Assembly: GCA_031289145.1 (NCBI GenBank)
Contig: JAITQA010000043.1
Span: 1-47,217 of the forward strand
DNA: 47,217 nucleotides
DNA from: Dysgonamonadaceae bacterium
Lineage (GTDB): Bacteria > Bacteroidota > Bacteroidia > Bacteroidales > Azobacteroidaceae
Direction: 5' to 3'
The position numbers and the translations under genes were made by a program. The notes below the pieces were generated by a model. It worked only from the letters and a program-made list of their open reading frames with translations. It was not told where the DNA came from and searched no databases. This document shows, one piece after another, positions 25,560-35,246 of this stretch. How positions within the stretch are numbered: position 1 is the stretch's first letter; each line of letters opens with the position of its first letter.

Positions 25560-27734
25560 CTATTTTTGTTCGTAGCGGATATTGTCAACACAGAAACCGG
25601 TAAAGTCAGAACCGTTAATCCATGTGGCTATTCCCCAATCACCGCCGCTTGAAGGAGTCGGATCATTCAAACCTGCCCATTCGCTCAATGGAATAGCGAT
25701 GGTTTTCCAATCGCCGCCGGTTGTCCAAACGCCTCCTTCTTGCCAGTTTGTACCTTTTTCGTCTAACAGGTAGGATAAGATATTTACAGCCTGACCGCTA
25801 AACATCAGACGCACTTCCGATCTGCCGGCGGTAGGCGCCGGAATATCATTTTTAAGACGAATATCTATCTTCACTACATAATCGGCTTTCCCTGATACGG
25901 ACGGGTGAACCATGTGGTTTTCCGCAAACCACCAATATCCCGTATTCCAATTACTTGCAGTAATTTCATAATACAAGCCTGAAACGCCGTCTTCGGAACT
26001 TTCCTGTCCTACTCCGTTCCAACGTCCACTACCGGCTAAGCCGTTTTCAAAATCATAAATGATCAAAGCAGGGTCTACAACCGGATCTGTTCCTGAAATA
26101 TTAAATTGCGGAGACTCGACTGTTTTGCCGTTATAGGTAGTTAACGTCAATGTTACTTTGCCTTTCTTGGCTGTTTCGGGAACATACACTTCAATCAATT
26201 CTGCGGAACGAAGGCCATAATTGGTGGCTTTCACATTATCGGCGAAGAGGATGGATTCAACCAAATTCAGTTTTGTTCCCTGAATTTTTAACAACCCACC
26301 CGGTTTTACCGAGCTGGATATACTGATGATGACCGGTAAATCAGCCGCTTCAACGTTCAAAGTTTGTGTTGATAGCACTTCATCGCCATTGACTGCCACT
26401 AATTTCACTGTACCGGATGTTGCGGATGGAGGTACTGTGACCGTTATAGCAGTTTCCGACTTCGTTATGATCGTCCCCGGTTCTATAGCCGACTCAAAAA
26501 GTATCAGGCTAACCAAATCCAAATCTTTGCCTTCGATGGTAATGTCATTTCCAGCCATTATGGTAAGCGGCTCTATCTTGGTGATTTGGGGTTTCACATA
26601 AGCAATAGCAGGCGTTTGTACTGTTTTTTCGGCCTGTGTTTGCAAACTTACAGTAGTTGAATTGGCTGCATTCGGTACTTTCACAACCAAAGAAGTAGCG
26701 CTTTTCGAAACAATTTCTCCCGTTAAATCTCCAAATGTAACCGAAGAGACCAAATCCAAGTCATTACCGCTTATGGTCAATTGTGCACCGTTTTTTACTG
26801 TTTTAGGGCTAACATTCAATTCGGAAGGAACCACTAAAGTGATAGGTGTAGCGCTTACAACTTCTACACCGGAAGGAGCAACCAAAGTTACTGCACCATC
26901 TTGTGCATCAACCGGTACCACAACTTCAATTTGCGTAAAACCGCTGTTTTTGGTAAATGCGGTTACCACTTTTTCCCCTGCGAAAATGATTTGATCAACC
27001 AGATCAAAATCACTACCGGTAATGGTTAGTGTACTTCCCGCTTTGATGGTAGAAGGAGCTATTGTATTGATAGCCGGTAGTACGACCAACAAATCCTCAT
27101 CGGAATAAACCCAAACCGGAATACCAAATTCACCGGTTTCATCGGGTATAATGTCGGCGCCATCGGATACAATAATTTTACCTGTTTGGGCTTCCTTTGG
27201 TACAACGACTTCAATAGCTTCTCTGCTTTGGCTCACAAAATCAGCCTTTAATACATGAACATCATCGAAGAAAATAATTTCCTCGATCCGATTTAAGTAT
27301 TCACCGGCGATTTTCAGGACTGCTCCTGCTTTAACCGGATTCGGACTTATGGATGTAATCGAAATGGGTTCATCAAAAGTAATTTCCGTGATGGACTTGA
27401 TTTCTCCGTTAGGTGTATTCAGTGTAATCAATCCTCGTTGGGCGTCCTGAGGAACAATGACCCGGATTTCATCCTTACTTATGACTTTGATAGTTGTGAT
27501 TGCAGCGCTTCCGGGCAGGATTACGCTTTGCACTTTATCTACATTGCTGCCGATGATACGAAGTTCGGCTCCGCGAGGTATCGGACTGGGACCAAACGAC
27601 TTCAAAGTAACTTCCGAACTGTTTAATTGATCTGTATTCACATCTTCGTCCTTGTCGCATGCCGTATATATGAGCATACAACTCATAAACAAGAAGCAGA
27701 TTTTTAGCAGAGCTGTTATATATTTATTTTTCAT
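25560..27734 (-). CDS. Surface glycan-binding lipoprotein with six IPT/TIG repeats
   Basis: The 724-residue protein has a lipoprotein signal (ICFLFMSCMLIYTACDKD). Six tandem IPT/TIG immunoglobulin-like units follow from about residue 40 to 530. Each has a P-x(3)-G-x-L-x-I-x-G pattern, for example IKAGSTLTITGSDFDLVDQI and VKPGGLLKIQGTKLNLVESI. The C-terminal 180 residues (LIIYDFENGLAGSGRWNGVG onward) form a beta-sandwich with many W residues, suited to glycan binding. This is the SGBP layout seen beside SusC/SusD pairs. It shares its C-terminal style with the next protein. Confidence 0.87.
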   Translation of the reverse strand: MKNKYITALLKICFLFMSCMLIYTACDKDEDVNTDQLNSSEVTLKSFGPSPIPRGAELRIIGSNVDKVQSVILPGSAAITTIKVISKDEIRVIVPQDAQRGLITLNTPNGEIKSITEITFDEPISITSISPNPVKAGAVLKIAGEYLNRIEEIIFFDDVHVLKADFVSQSREAIEVVVPKEAQTGKIIVSDGADIIPDETGEFGIPVWVYSDEDLLVVLPAINTIAPSTIKAGSTLTITGSDFDLVDQIIFAGEKVVTAFTKNSGFTQIEVVVPVDAQDGAVTLVAPSGVEVVSATPITLVVPSELNVSPKTVKNGAQLTISGNDLDLVSSVTFGDLTGEIVSKSATSLVVKVPNAANSTTVSLQTQAEKTVQTPAIAYVKPQITKIEPLTIMAGNDITIEGKDLDLVSLILFESAIEPGTIITKSETAITVTVPPSATSGTVKLVAVNGDEVLSTQTLNVEAADLPVIISISSSVKPGGLLKIQGTKLNLVESILFADNVKATNYGLRSAELIEVYVPETAKKGKVTLTLTTYNGKTVESPQFNISGTDPVVDPALIIYDFENGLAGSGRWNGVGQESSEDGVSGLYYEITASNWNTGYWWFAENHMVHPSVSGKADYVVKIDIRLKNDIPAPTAGRSEVRLMFSGQAVNILSYLLDEKGTNWQEGGVWTTGGDWKTIAIPLSEWAGLNDPTPSSGGDWGIATWINGSDFTGFCVDNIRYEQK

Positions 27735-27771
27735 AACTTTATTTTATGTCTAAATGAATGAATGGTATTAA

Positions 27772-29022
27772 TTACTCAATGGGTACTACACGGATGTTGT
27801 CGATCCACATTACCGGAGAACAAGCGGTACCTTCTATTCCGCCATTCCAAACAAAGAACGACAGACCGCCGTAACCGCCCGGGCCGGGAATGGTAGAGGC
27901 AGCGCCTTCGTGCGTGTACTTGAAATTAGAGATGGGAACAGATACGGTTATCCATCCGTTTGTTTCATAAGATCCACTGCTTGCCCAAGGTATCCACAAT
28001 GCACGACCGATAGAGCCTTCGCTGTAATAACCGTTTGTGTTGTTGAGACTCCATGGGGTAAATATGATCTGCATGGCATCTGCGCTCCATGCGCCGTGAA
28101 TATTAATTTCAAATTTCAGTTGAAGAACATCTGCAAAGAAAGGATCGGAAGTATCGAAAAGGTCGCCTTCCGGTCGTCCGTTTGAAGATCCCCACAAGTT
28201 GAAAGAGTATCCGTCTTCATTCCAATCGCCATTATCCAATCCGCCTTGAAATACAACATATTTTCCATTGATGCCGCCTTCGGAAGCCAGATTACCGGAG
28301 CGCCATCCACCGGCTGCCGTCAGGTTATCCCAATCCAGAATCATTCCTCTGTCATCCCGGAACTGAAAGTGAGAACGACCGTTTCCGTACAAAGTGGTTA
28401 CATTGACGAACCCTTTTTGTGCGCCTTCCGGGACAATAAATTTGATCTGTGTTTTTTCAATACTGACCAATTCTTTTACCGGAACATTTCCCCCCATTGT
28501 TATTTCCAACGGAATGTTCGGATCATCAATAAAGTAATCGCCATAGATAACCGCTTCGTCTCCATCTGCTATGTATTCACAAGAAATGGAATTGACAACA
28601 GGGGCAGGCACTTTGGTATAAAATTTGCCGTCTCCTGCCGGATAAATAATTGTTTCCTGCTTGGCCGTAATCAAATAAATTTTATCGGTTACAACCTCAG
28701 GTATACCTCTGGGTACTGTGATAATCAAAGTATGATCGGTCATGAAACTGGTATTTAAAATGGCTTTTTGATCGTTAAAATAGATTTCATGAATACTTTT
28801 CAGGTTGTTTCCGACCAAGCAGATGGTATTACTGAGGAAAGCTCCATCAAGCAATGAGTCTGCACTTGCTATATCAGGAACTCTTACATACAGGACTTCG
28901 GGAATACCGTCTGTCGGTTCAAATGCATCCGGGTCATTTTCACAGGATACAAATCCGAAACATACAATTAACACACAGAGTATGAATTGTATCGGTTTGC
29001 TATATTTTATCATATTCTTCAT
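27772..29022 (-). CDS. Surface glycan-binding lipoprotein, SusD-adjacent
   Basis: The 416-residue protein has a lipoprotein signal with LCVLIVCFGFVSCEND. One or two IPT-like units follow (NTICLVGNNLKSIHEIYFND). The C-terminal domain from about residue 225 starts MILDWDNLTAAGGWRSGN and includes FNLWGSSNGRPEGDLFD and GGLSFFVWNGGIEG, rich in aromatic residues. This matches glycan-binding surface proteins encoded directly after susD. It should sit on the outer membrane and feed glycan to the SusCD pair. No catalytic motif is seen. Confidence 0.85.
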   Translation of the reverse strand: MKNMIKYSKPIQFILCVLIVCFGFVSCENDPDAFEPTDGIPEVLYVRVPDIASADSLLDGAFLSNTICLVGNNLKSIHEIYFNDQKAILNTSFMTDHTLIITVPRGIPEVVTDKIYLITAKQETIIYPAGDGKFYTKVPAPVVNSISCEYIADGDEAVIYGDYFIDDPNIPLEITMGGNVPVKELVSIEKTQIKFIVPEGAQKGFVNVTTLYGNGRSHFQFRDDRGMILDWDNLTAAGGWRSGNLASEGGINGKYVVFQGGLDNGDWNEDGYSFNLWGSSNGRPEGDLFDTSDPFFADVLQLKFEINIHGAWSADAMQIIFTPWSLNNTNGYYSEGSIGRALWIPWASSGSYETNGWITVSVPISNFKYTHEGAASTIPGPGGYGGLSFFVWNGGIEGTACSPVMWIDNIRVVPIE

Positions 29023-29041
29023 AAATATATTGTATTTAATA

Positions 29042-30739
29042 TTAATAAGTAAATTGGGTCACATCTATATCTACCCCCGGTTCCAGCAAATGCCTGTTCG
29101 CGGTCACATCGGTAACCGGGAATGGCAGCGTAAAACTGGCGTTGGTTACATTGGGTATATTCGGTTGCTTTTCGTAATAAACATCGTCCGCATTGAAGTT
29201 ACCTGTTTCGTAATAATTCTGCAAACCAGAATATCCCTCCCGTCTTTGGCCTTTTATTTCATCAATAGCCTTTTGGGGTTCATAATAATGCCAACGAACA
29301 TAATCGTACCAACGGTCGCCTTCTGTTGCCAGTTCCAAACGGCGTTGTTTCCATACATCCTCCCAGGTAATACCGGTTACGGGCGCAGAGAGTGGGCGTG
29401 CTCTCAAAAGCACTTTGTTGTAAGCGTCCAAGGCGCTTGGGTCGGACGTTGAACCATTATTTCCGATAACAGCTTCAGCATAAATCAGATAGACTTCAGC
29501 CAAACGAAGCAGGTGGGTGCTCAATCCGTTGGCCATATTGTACATGGATTCTCCATTGCCTACTATATGGTCATTGTTATTGCCTACTAAATGTTTTACG
29601 ACATTAGCTCCCACGCTATTCACTTCCTGCCGTTCATTGACTACATAAGCAGTCCAGTCAAAACCGCCTTTATCCTGCCAGAATTGATCGTAATGATCGC
29701 CATACATCATCATGGTAGCTTTCCGGCGTTTATCGCTGTTATTACGTGGAGATAGCTGTAAGGCATTTTCACCGAAAGCATCCTGTAAGTCTACAGATGG
29801 GCCTACCCAACCTCCCCAGGTATCGGCAAATTCGGAAAAATTGCTCACTGCCAGGTCGGATTGGAACGTACTTTGCATTGTCCAGGGGTCGCGTCCGGAT
29901 TTCCAATGCCATGACAATAAACATTCTTCATTTTTATTGTTCTTCAGCAGGAAAATATCCGAATATTCGGCCAATAAGTTGCGACCGCTTTCGTCAATTA
30001 CTTTTTTAGCGTATTCGGCAGCCAATTTCAAGTCTTCCGCATTTCTACTTCCGCTCATGCCGAACCCTGATTTTGTCAAATACACTTTAGACAGCAAAGC
30101 ATAAGCCGTATATTTGTCAATTCTTCCCAGATCATTTTTTGCCGGAAGCCATTCAATGGCTTTTTCCAAAGTCAGGATAATATAGTCGTAGACATTGGGA
30201 ATGGTCGCTTTGTATCTGTCGTTATAACCGCCTGCCGATATTTCCGCAGAGTTGTTATGAACAATGGGAACTTCTCCGAATATACGTACCAAGTAGAAAT
30301 ACGCCATTGCTTTCCACACCAAGGCTTCCCCTTTTACCGTGTTTTTTGCGGTTTCACTTACATTGGGACTTGCCTTCATGTTAATATTCTCAATGACGCC
30401 ATTGGCATACGCATTTACAGACCAGAACGAATTGGACATTTTCGCCAAATCGCCGTCCGTATTGCTGGTGTTCAGATTCATATATGAACCGCCTTTATAG
30501 ACATTTCCGGCCATTACTTCTCCGATACTGATGAAACACCGTTGGAAGTCGTACCACGGAGAAGAATAAAGCGGGTTTACGGCTTGAAAGCATTGTTCAT
30601 CCGTCAGATAAAAATTATCTACATTATAGCCGTCCTCAGTCGGACGGTCCAGAAAATCTTCGCAAGATACTAAACATAAAGCCAGTATAGAAGATAATAA
30701 TATCGTCTGTTTTATTATATTAAACTTTTTCATATACAT
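29042..30739 (-). CDS. SusD/RagB family outer-membrane nutrient-binding lipoprotein
   Basis: The 565-residue protein has a lipoprotein signal (SSILALCLVSCEDFLDRP) and the SusD N-terminal LDRPTEDGYNVDNFYLTDEQ. TPR-like helices include AYALLSKVYLTKSGFG, and the C-terminal half includes LAEVYLIYAEAVIGNNGS and WKQRRLELATEGDRWYDYVR. It forms the lid of the SusC transporter and binds glycan. It lies 7 bases after the susC stop. Starts at 30739 and 30733 are both possible (MYMKKF). Confidence 0.96.
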   Translation of the reverse strand: MYMKKFNIIKQTILLSSILALCLVSCEDFLDRPTEDGYNVDNFYLTDEQCFQAVNPLYSSPWYDFQRCFISIGEVMAGNVYKGGSYMNLNTSNTDGDLAKMSNSFWSVNAYANGVIENINMKASPNVSETAKNTVKGEALVWKAMAYFYLVRIFGEVPIVHNNSAEISAGGYNDRYKATIPNVYDYIILTLEKAIEWLPAKNDLGRIDKYTAYALLSKVYLTKSGFGMSGSRNAEDLKLAAEYAKKVIDESGRNLLAEYSDIFLLKNNKNEECLLSWHWKSGRDPWTMQSTFQSDLAVSNFSEFADTWGGWVGPSVDLQDAFGENALQLSPRNNSDKRRKATMMMYGDHYDQFWQDKGGFDWTAYVVNERQEVNSVGANVVKHLVGNNNDHIVGNGESMYNMANGLSTHLLRLAEVYLIYAEAVIGNNGSTSDPSALDAYNKVLLRARPLSAPVTGITWEDVWKQRRLELATEGDRWYDYVRWHYYEPQKAIDEIKGQRREGYSGLQNYYETGNFNADDVYYEKQPNIPNVTNASFTLPFPVTDVTANRHLLEPGVDIDVTQFTY

Positions 30740-30746
30740 TAAATAA

Positions 30747-33700
30747 TTAAAATGAAAGATTTAAACCAACCGTGAATGTCTGTGGAGACGGATAACGTCC
30801 GTAGTCCAAGCCATAAACATTAGGAGTCATGGTGCTTACACCGACTTCGGGATCAAAACCTGTGTATTTGGTAAATGTATAAAGATTTTGTATATTTGTA
30901 AATACACGTACATTGTCTATTTTGTATTTACGCAACCACTTTGAAGGAATGGTATATCCCAAAGTTATATTTTTGATGCGTAAATAAGAGCCGTCTTCTA
31001 TGTATCGATCGCTGATGTTCGTATTATCCGAACTACCATAGGCGCGGGGAGCAGAAGGGTCGTTGGCTAATCTGACATTATTAATGTCTTCAAACCAATT
31101 CCAAACGCCATTTGTTCCTTCATAACTAATATTGGGGTTGATTACCTCTAAATGTGCACGGTCGGTGACATATTTTAACTGGTTATTGTAAATACCGCTC
31201 ATCTGCGATAATTCGACAGCAGAAAAATTGTACACTTTATTTCCGTAATTTCCATTTATAAAAACATTTAAGTCTATATTTTTATAACGGAAAGTATTGG
31301 TCATACCGAATGAGAATTTAGGCATGGGAGAACCCAGATTTGTTTTATCGTAGTTGTCGATTATACCGTCGGGTACGCCATCCGGACCACTGAGGTCTTT
31401 GAATTTGACGTCACCTACCCAGGTCGTGTTGTAACGATTGAAACTGCTTCCGTCGGCAGGGTATTTGCTGGGCTTGGGCGAATTTTTCAAATCGTTCAAA
31501 TCTTTATAATAACCATCCGTTTCATAACCATAGAAATTGTAAAGTGATTCTCCGATATTGGTAAGCGTAATATTCTCGCCTTCACCATCCCATTGCGGCC
31601 AACCTTGTATCGGCACGGAAGATGCGGTGGATATCAATTTGTTTTTGTTGAATGAAATTGTAAAATCGGTATCCCATTCGAACGCTCCGGTCAGGTTTCG
31701 TGTATTCATTGTAATTTCAAGACCTTTGTTATTGATGGTTCCGTAATTACCCCTTGGCGCGTTCAACACGGAAGAGTCGTTGCCGCTCGTACCCATATAG
31801 GAAGGAAGCGTAAGTTTCATCAACATATCTCTTGACGTTTTGTCGTAAAGTTCCACCACAAAATTCAAACGATCTCTGAAGAAATTAATATCCAGGCCGA
31901 GATTCCATTGTTCTTGTGTTTCCCATTTTACATACGGATTAGCGATATTGGATTGACGGTACCCCATGCCTAATCCTGTCGGCATGCGGGAAATACTGGC
32001 TCCCCATTGATATCCGCCAATACTGGAGTTACCTGTTTGTCCCCAGCCTAAGCGCAGTTTTCCGCTGCTGATAACCGACGAAAGGGATTCAAGAAACGCT
32101 TCATTGGTAAATCGCCAGGATCCGGCAAAAGAATGAAAATTAGCCCATCGATTGTTGGGACCGAAGTTGGATGAACCATCTCGCCGGAAAGTATAAGTGC
32201 CCAAATAGCGGTCATCATAATTATACGTTTCACGCGTGAAAAAAGAAGCCATGGCTGAACTGCCGAAACCGGCGCCGACAACCATTGAGGTAGAAGATCC
32301 CAAGCGCGGATTATGAACTTCATTGGAAGTCAAATTGTTGGAAAAACCACTCAGATATTCATATCTTGATTCCCATAAATCCTGACCAACCATTGCAGTG
32401 AATGAATGTTTACTAATGGTCTGGTTATAGGTTAAATAGTTTTTAAGCGCCCAATAATAGTTGTTATTTCTTTGAATAGAACCTTCGTTGATGGTGCGTT
32501 CAGTGTTTCCATATTTATAAGTTGGATAAAACCATTCACCTTTCGAATCCCCGATATCAAAACCTAACTCACTATGCCATACCAGATTTTTTATCGGATT
32601 GATGTCCATAAAGATGCTCCCGTTCAATTTGCTGCGATTCAAGGTAAGATCATCATCCAGGGATTTTGCTATGGGGTTGACACGGGTGTAGCCTTCACGA
32701 ACCTGACTTGCATAATTTCCATCAATATCATATATAGGTATATCTGGAGGCGTAAGTAAGGAAAAAGTCAATATCCCTTCAGCGCCGTTCGCCAGACCCA
32801 ATCTTTCGGATGTGGAAGAATACATGGTATTTAATCCCAATTTCATCCAGGACTTCAACTGTGCGTCTAAGTTGGCTCTGAAAGAATAACGTTGAAATTC
32901 GGTTCCGATAATTGTTCCGTCCTGATTCATAAAAGCGCCGGATACATAGTATCTCACTGTTTCGGTTCCGCCTTGCGCCGAAATCTGGTGTTGCATGATG
33001 GGCGCATTCTGGAAGATTGCATTTTGCCAGTTTGTTCCTTTACCCAATAACGATGGGTCTTGAAATTCCGGTCTGTCGGTGAGAGAATTGGTTTCGGCAG
33101 CAACCGATGCACTAAATTCTGCAAATTCTCTTAAATTCATCATATCCAAACGTTTCGCCTGATGCTGCACGCCATACAAACCTTCATAAGAAAATTTAGC
33201 TTCTCCGGCTTTGCCTCGTTTGGTTGTAATCAAGATAACTCCGTTTGAACCCTGAGCGCCGTAAATAGCGGTAGCGGAAGCGTCTTTCAGAATTTCCATA
33301 GACACAATATCCGCAGGGTTAATGGTAGATAAAGGCGAAATAGTAGATACGGAACCATTCCCTAATTTATCGCCGAGACCTAATCCCGAGCCACTGGTCG
33401 ACCCGCCTTGGACAATGACACCGTCAATTACGTACAAAGGTTCTGCACCGGAATTAATGGTAGCTTGTCCGCGTACACGGATAGATACGGAAGAACCGGG
33501 CGCACCGGAAGTCATCACCGACGAAATCCCGGAAGCGCGTCCTTGAAGCGACTGGTCGAGGTTGGTAATAATCGAACCTTTGATTTTCTCTTCGCCTATT
33601 GAAACGGAAGCGCCGGATAAATCACCCTTTTTCATGGTTCCATAGCCAACCACAACCAATTCGTCCAGCAGTTGACTGTCTTCATCCATTTTTACCTGAA

Positions 33701-33974
33701 GAGTTTGTGAAAAGTTTGTCACCTGAACTTCTTTTTTCTTAAAACCAAGGTAAGCAAACACCAGTACAACTTTGTTCGTAGGAATCGTAAGGGTGAAATC
33801 ACCGTTAACGCCTGTGTTTGTTCCAATGGAAGTGCCTTGTACAGACACAGATACTCCTATCAAGGGTAAGCCGTCCGCACTGGAAACCACAGTTCCTGTA
33901 ATCGTTGTCTGTGCTGAAACATAGATACCGATGCCGAGCATCAGTAATAACAACATTAGTTTTCTCATTTTCAA
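30747..33974 (-). CDS. SusC/RagA family TonB-dependent outer-membrane transporter
   Basis: The 1075-residue protein has a signal peptide ending near YVSAQTT. A carboxypeptidase-regulatory-like domain (TGTVVSSADGLPLIGVSVSV) follows, then a TonB box-like segment (LDELVVVGYGTMKKGDLSGA). The plug domain contains LYVIDGVIVQGG and SMEILKDASATAIYGAQGSN. The rest is a 22-strand-type barrel ending in FTVGLNLSF, with the expected C-terminal aromatic residue. It imports oligosaccharides with SusD, powered by TonB. It is the first gene of the PUL. Confidence 0.97.
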   Translation of the reverse strand: MKMRKLMLLLLMLGIGIYVSAQTTITGTVVSSADGLPLIGVSVSVQGTSIGTNTGVNGDFTLTIPTNKVVLVFAYLGFKKKEVQVTNFSQTLQVKMDEDSQLLDELVVVGYGTMKKGDLSGASVSIGEEKIKGSIITNLDQSLQGRASGISSVMTSGAPGSSVSIRVRGQATINSGAEPLYVIDGVIVQGGSTSGSGLGLGDKLGNGSVSTISPLSTINPADIVSMEILKDASATAIYGAQGSNGVILITTKRGKAGEAKFSYEGLYGVQHQAKRLDMMNLREFAEFSASVAAETNSLTDRPEFQDPSLLGKGTNWQNAIFQNAPIMQHQISAQGGTETVRYYVSGAFMNQDGTIIGTEFQRYSFRANLDAQLKSWMKLGLNTMYSSTSERLGLANGAEGILTFSLLTPPDIPIYDIDGNYASQVREGYTRVNPIAKSLDDDLTLNRSKLNGSIFMDINPIKNLVWHSELGFDIGDSKGEWFYPTYKYGNTERTINEGSIQRNNNYYWALKNYLTYNQTISKHSFTAMVGQDLWESRYEYLSGFSNNLTSNEVHNPRLGSSTSMVVGAGFGSSAMASFFTRETYNYDDRYLGTYTFRRDGSSNFGPNNRWANFHSFAGSWRFTNEAFLESLSSVISSGKLRLGWGQTGNSSIGGYQWGASISRMPTGLGMGYRQSNIANPYVKWETQEQWNLGLDINFFRDRLNFVVELYDKTSRDMLMKLTLPSYMGTSGNDSSVLNAPRGNYGTINNKGLEITMNTRNLTGAFEWDTDFTISFNKNKLISTASSVPIQGWPQWDGEGENITLTNIGESLYNFYGYETDGYYKDLNDLKNSPKPSKYPADGSSFNRYNTTWVGDVKFKDLSGPDGVPDGIIDNYDKTNLGSPMPKFSFGMTNTFRYKNIDLNVFINGNYGNKVYNFSAVELSQMSGIYNNQLKYVTDRAHLEVINPNISYEGTNGVWNWFEDINNVRLANDPSAPRAYGSSDNTNISDRYIEDGSYLRIKNITLGYTIPSKWLRKYKIDNVRVFTNIQNLYTFTKYTGFDPEVGVSTMTPNVYGLDYGRYPSPQTFTVGLNLSF

Positions 33975-34019
33975 AATATTTAAATCCTATATTATTAAAA
34001 TAAAAAATTTACTCTGGTA

Positions 34020-34048
34020 CAAATTTAGTGTTTTATTTAACAAATTTA
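34020..34048 (-). promoter_or_regulatory. Promoter region of the PUL
   Basis: On the minus strand TAAATTTG occurs twice, at 34048-34041 and 34027-34020, 21 bases apart. The second could be the -7 box, giving a leader of about 40 bases before susC. The first overlaps a TTTG that could act as part of a -33 element, though the spacing is short. No regulator gene is adjacent. Confidence 0.45.
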
Positions 34049-34127
34049 AATATTTTCTGGAACATTTTCTTGTAAAAATGTTACATGATTGTCGTTTTTG
34101 ATACAAAAACAGGTGAAATCGGATACA

Positions 34128-35234
34128 TCAGTACCATTTAAAGAAACGCAGGCCTGCTACGAAACAAATTATGCCGAAAACGGAGAGTGCAATGGAGGGG
34201 GTAATTATTTCTATCCAGCCGGCACCTTCGTTAAAAATACTGCGGATACCATCGGCAAGCGCCGTAAGTGGTAAGAGCTTGATTACGCCGAGACTCCATT
34301 CGGGAAAATTGTGATAGCTGAAAAATATACCGGAAAGAAGCATCATGGGCATGGTCACGGCATTGATCCAACCCGTACCTACTTCCGTTTTGGCAGTCCG
34401 ACAGGAAACCAAGACGCCGATTCCGGTAAAAGCCAGATTCCCGGCCAGAAACAACACGGTCAGCGCAGCTATATTCCCCTGAATACGAATACCGAATAGC
34501 AACCAGGCGAAAAAGAATAGAAACAAGGCTTCGACAACGTTCATCAAAATGCGGACAAACATCAGGGCAAAGAGGAAATTCGTTTTTTTCATCGGGGTAG
34601 CCACCATCCGCCGCAACAGTTTTTGGGAGCGCCGTTCGATGATGGTATAGCTGACTCCCCACATGATGGAACTCATCAGTCCAAATGAAATCAAGCCGGG
34701 AATCAGAAAGTCGATATAGCGTACACCTGTCAGTATCAACGGTTTTATGAAATTTGTTTCTTTTACGGCCGTTGAAACGGGTGATTTCAGCAAGGCTGAC
34801 AATTTCATATAAACCAATTGTGCCGTAGCGTTATGTGGGTCAAAATGGTAAACCGCCTTCCCCAAGGAATCGGTAACAATTACATCAACTTCTCCCCGTT
34901 TCAAAGCCACGATTGCCGGTTCCCATTCCGTCCGGAAAAATTTGAATTCCGTATTGCCAAGGGTTTCGTCTTTGATTTTCCATGTATACACGGTTTCGCC
35001 TTTCCGGCTGTCTTGTTGTGCATGTATGTAGAGCAGAGAATCCAATTCCGAACTGTTTTTTTCCACCAACATAATGCGAAACTTCGATTCGGAGCTTTGG
35101 GTAAAAGCAAGGCCTAAACCGATAGAAATAAGAACGGGAAAAAGCATGCCCCAGAAAAGCACCTCCGGTTCTCGGATCGTTTCCAAGAACTGCGTGTAAG
35201 TAAGTTGACAGATTTGTGTATTTTTGAATTTCAT
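34128..35234 (-). CDS. ABC-2 type transporter permease
   Basis: The 368-residue protein has one N-terminal hydrophobic segment (VLFWGMLFPVLISIGLGLAF), a soluble loop of about 130 residues, and five further segments. The motif YTIIERRSQKLLRRMVATPM is the family signature just before the membrane core. Such permeases export drugs, lipids or glycans. The substrate is not evident. It starts 12 bases after the stop of the ATPase gene, so the two genes encode one transporter. Confidence 0.9.
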   Translation of the reverse strand: MKFKNTQICQLTYTQFLETIREPEVLFWGMLFPVLISIGLGLAFTQSSESKFRIMLVEKNSSELDSLLYIHAQQDSRKGETVYTWKIKDETLGNTEFKFFRTEWEPAIVALKRGEVDVIVTDSLGKAVYHFDPHNATAQLVYMKLSALLKSPVSTAVKETNFIKPLILTGVRYIDFLIPGLISFGLMSSIMWGVSYTIIERRSQKLLRRMVATPMKKTNFLFALMFVRILMNVVEALFLFFFAWLLFGIRIQGNIAALTVLFLAGNLAFTGIGVLVSCRTAKTEVGTGWINAVTMPMMLLSGIFFSYHNFPEWSLGVIKLLPLTALADGIRSIFNEGAGWIEIITPSIALSVFGIICFVAGLRFFKWY

Positions 35235-35246
35235 TGTGGGCTGTGT

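Noticed and set aside
28805-29452. 215-codon plus-strand ORF across the SGBP-SusD junction
   Set aside because: Antisense to two clear genes and crosses their boundary.
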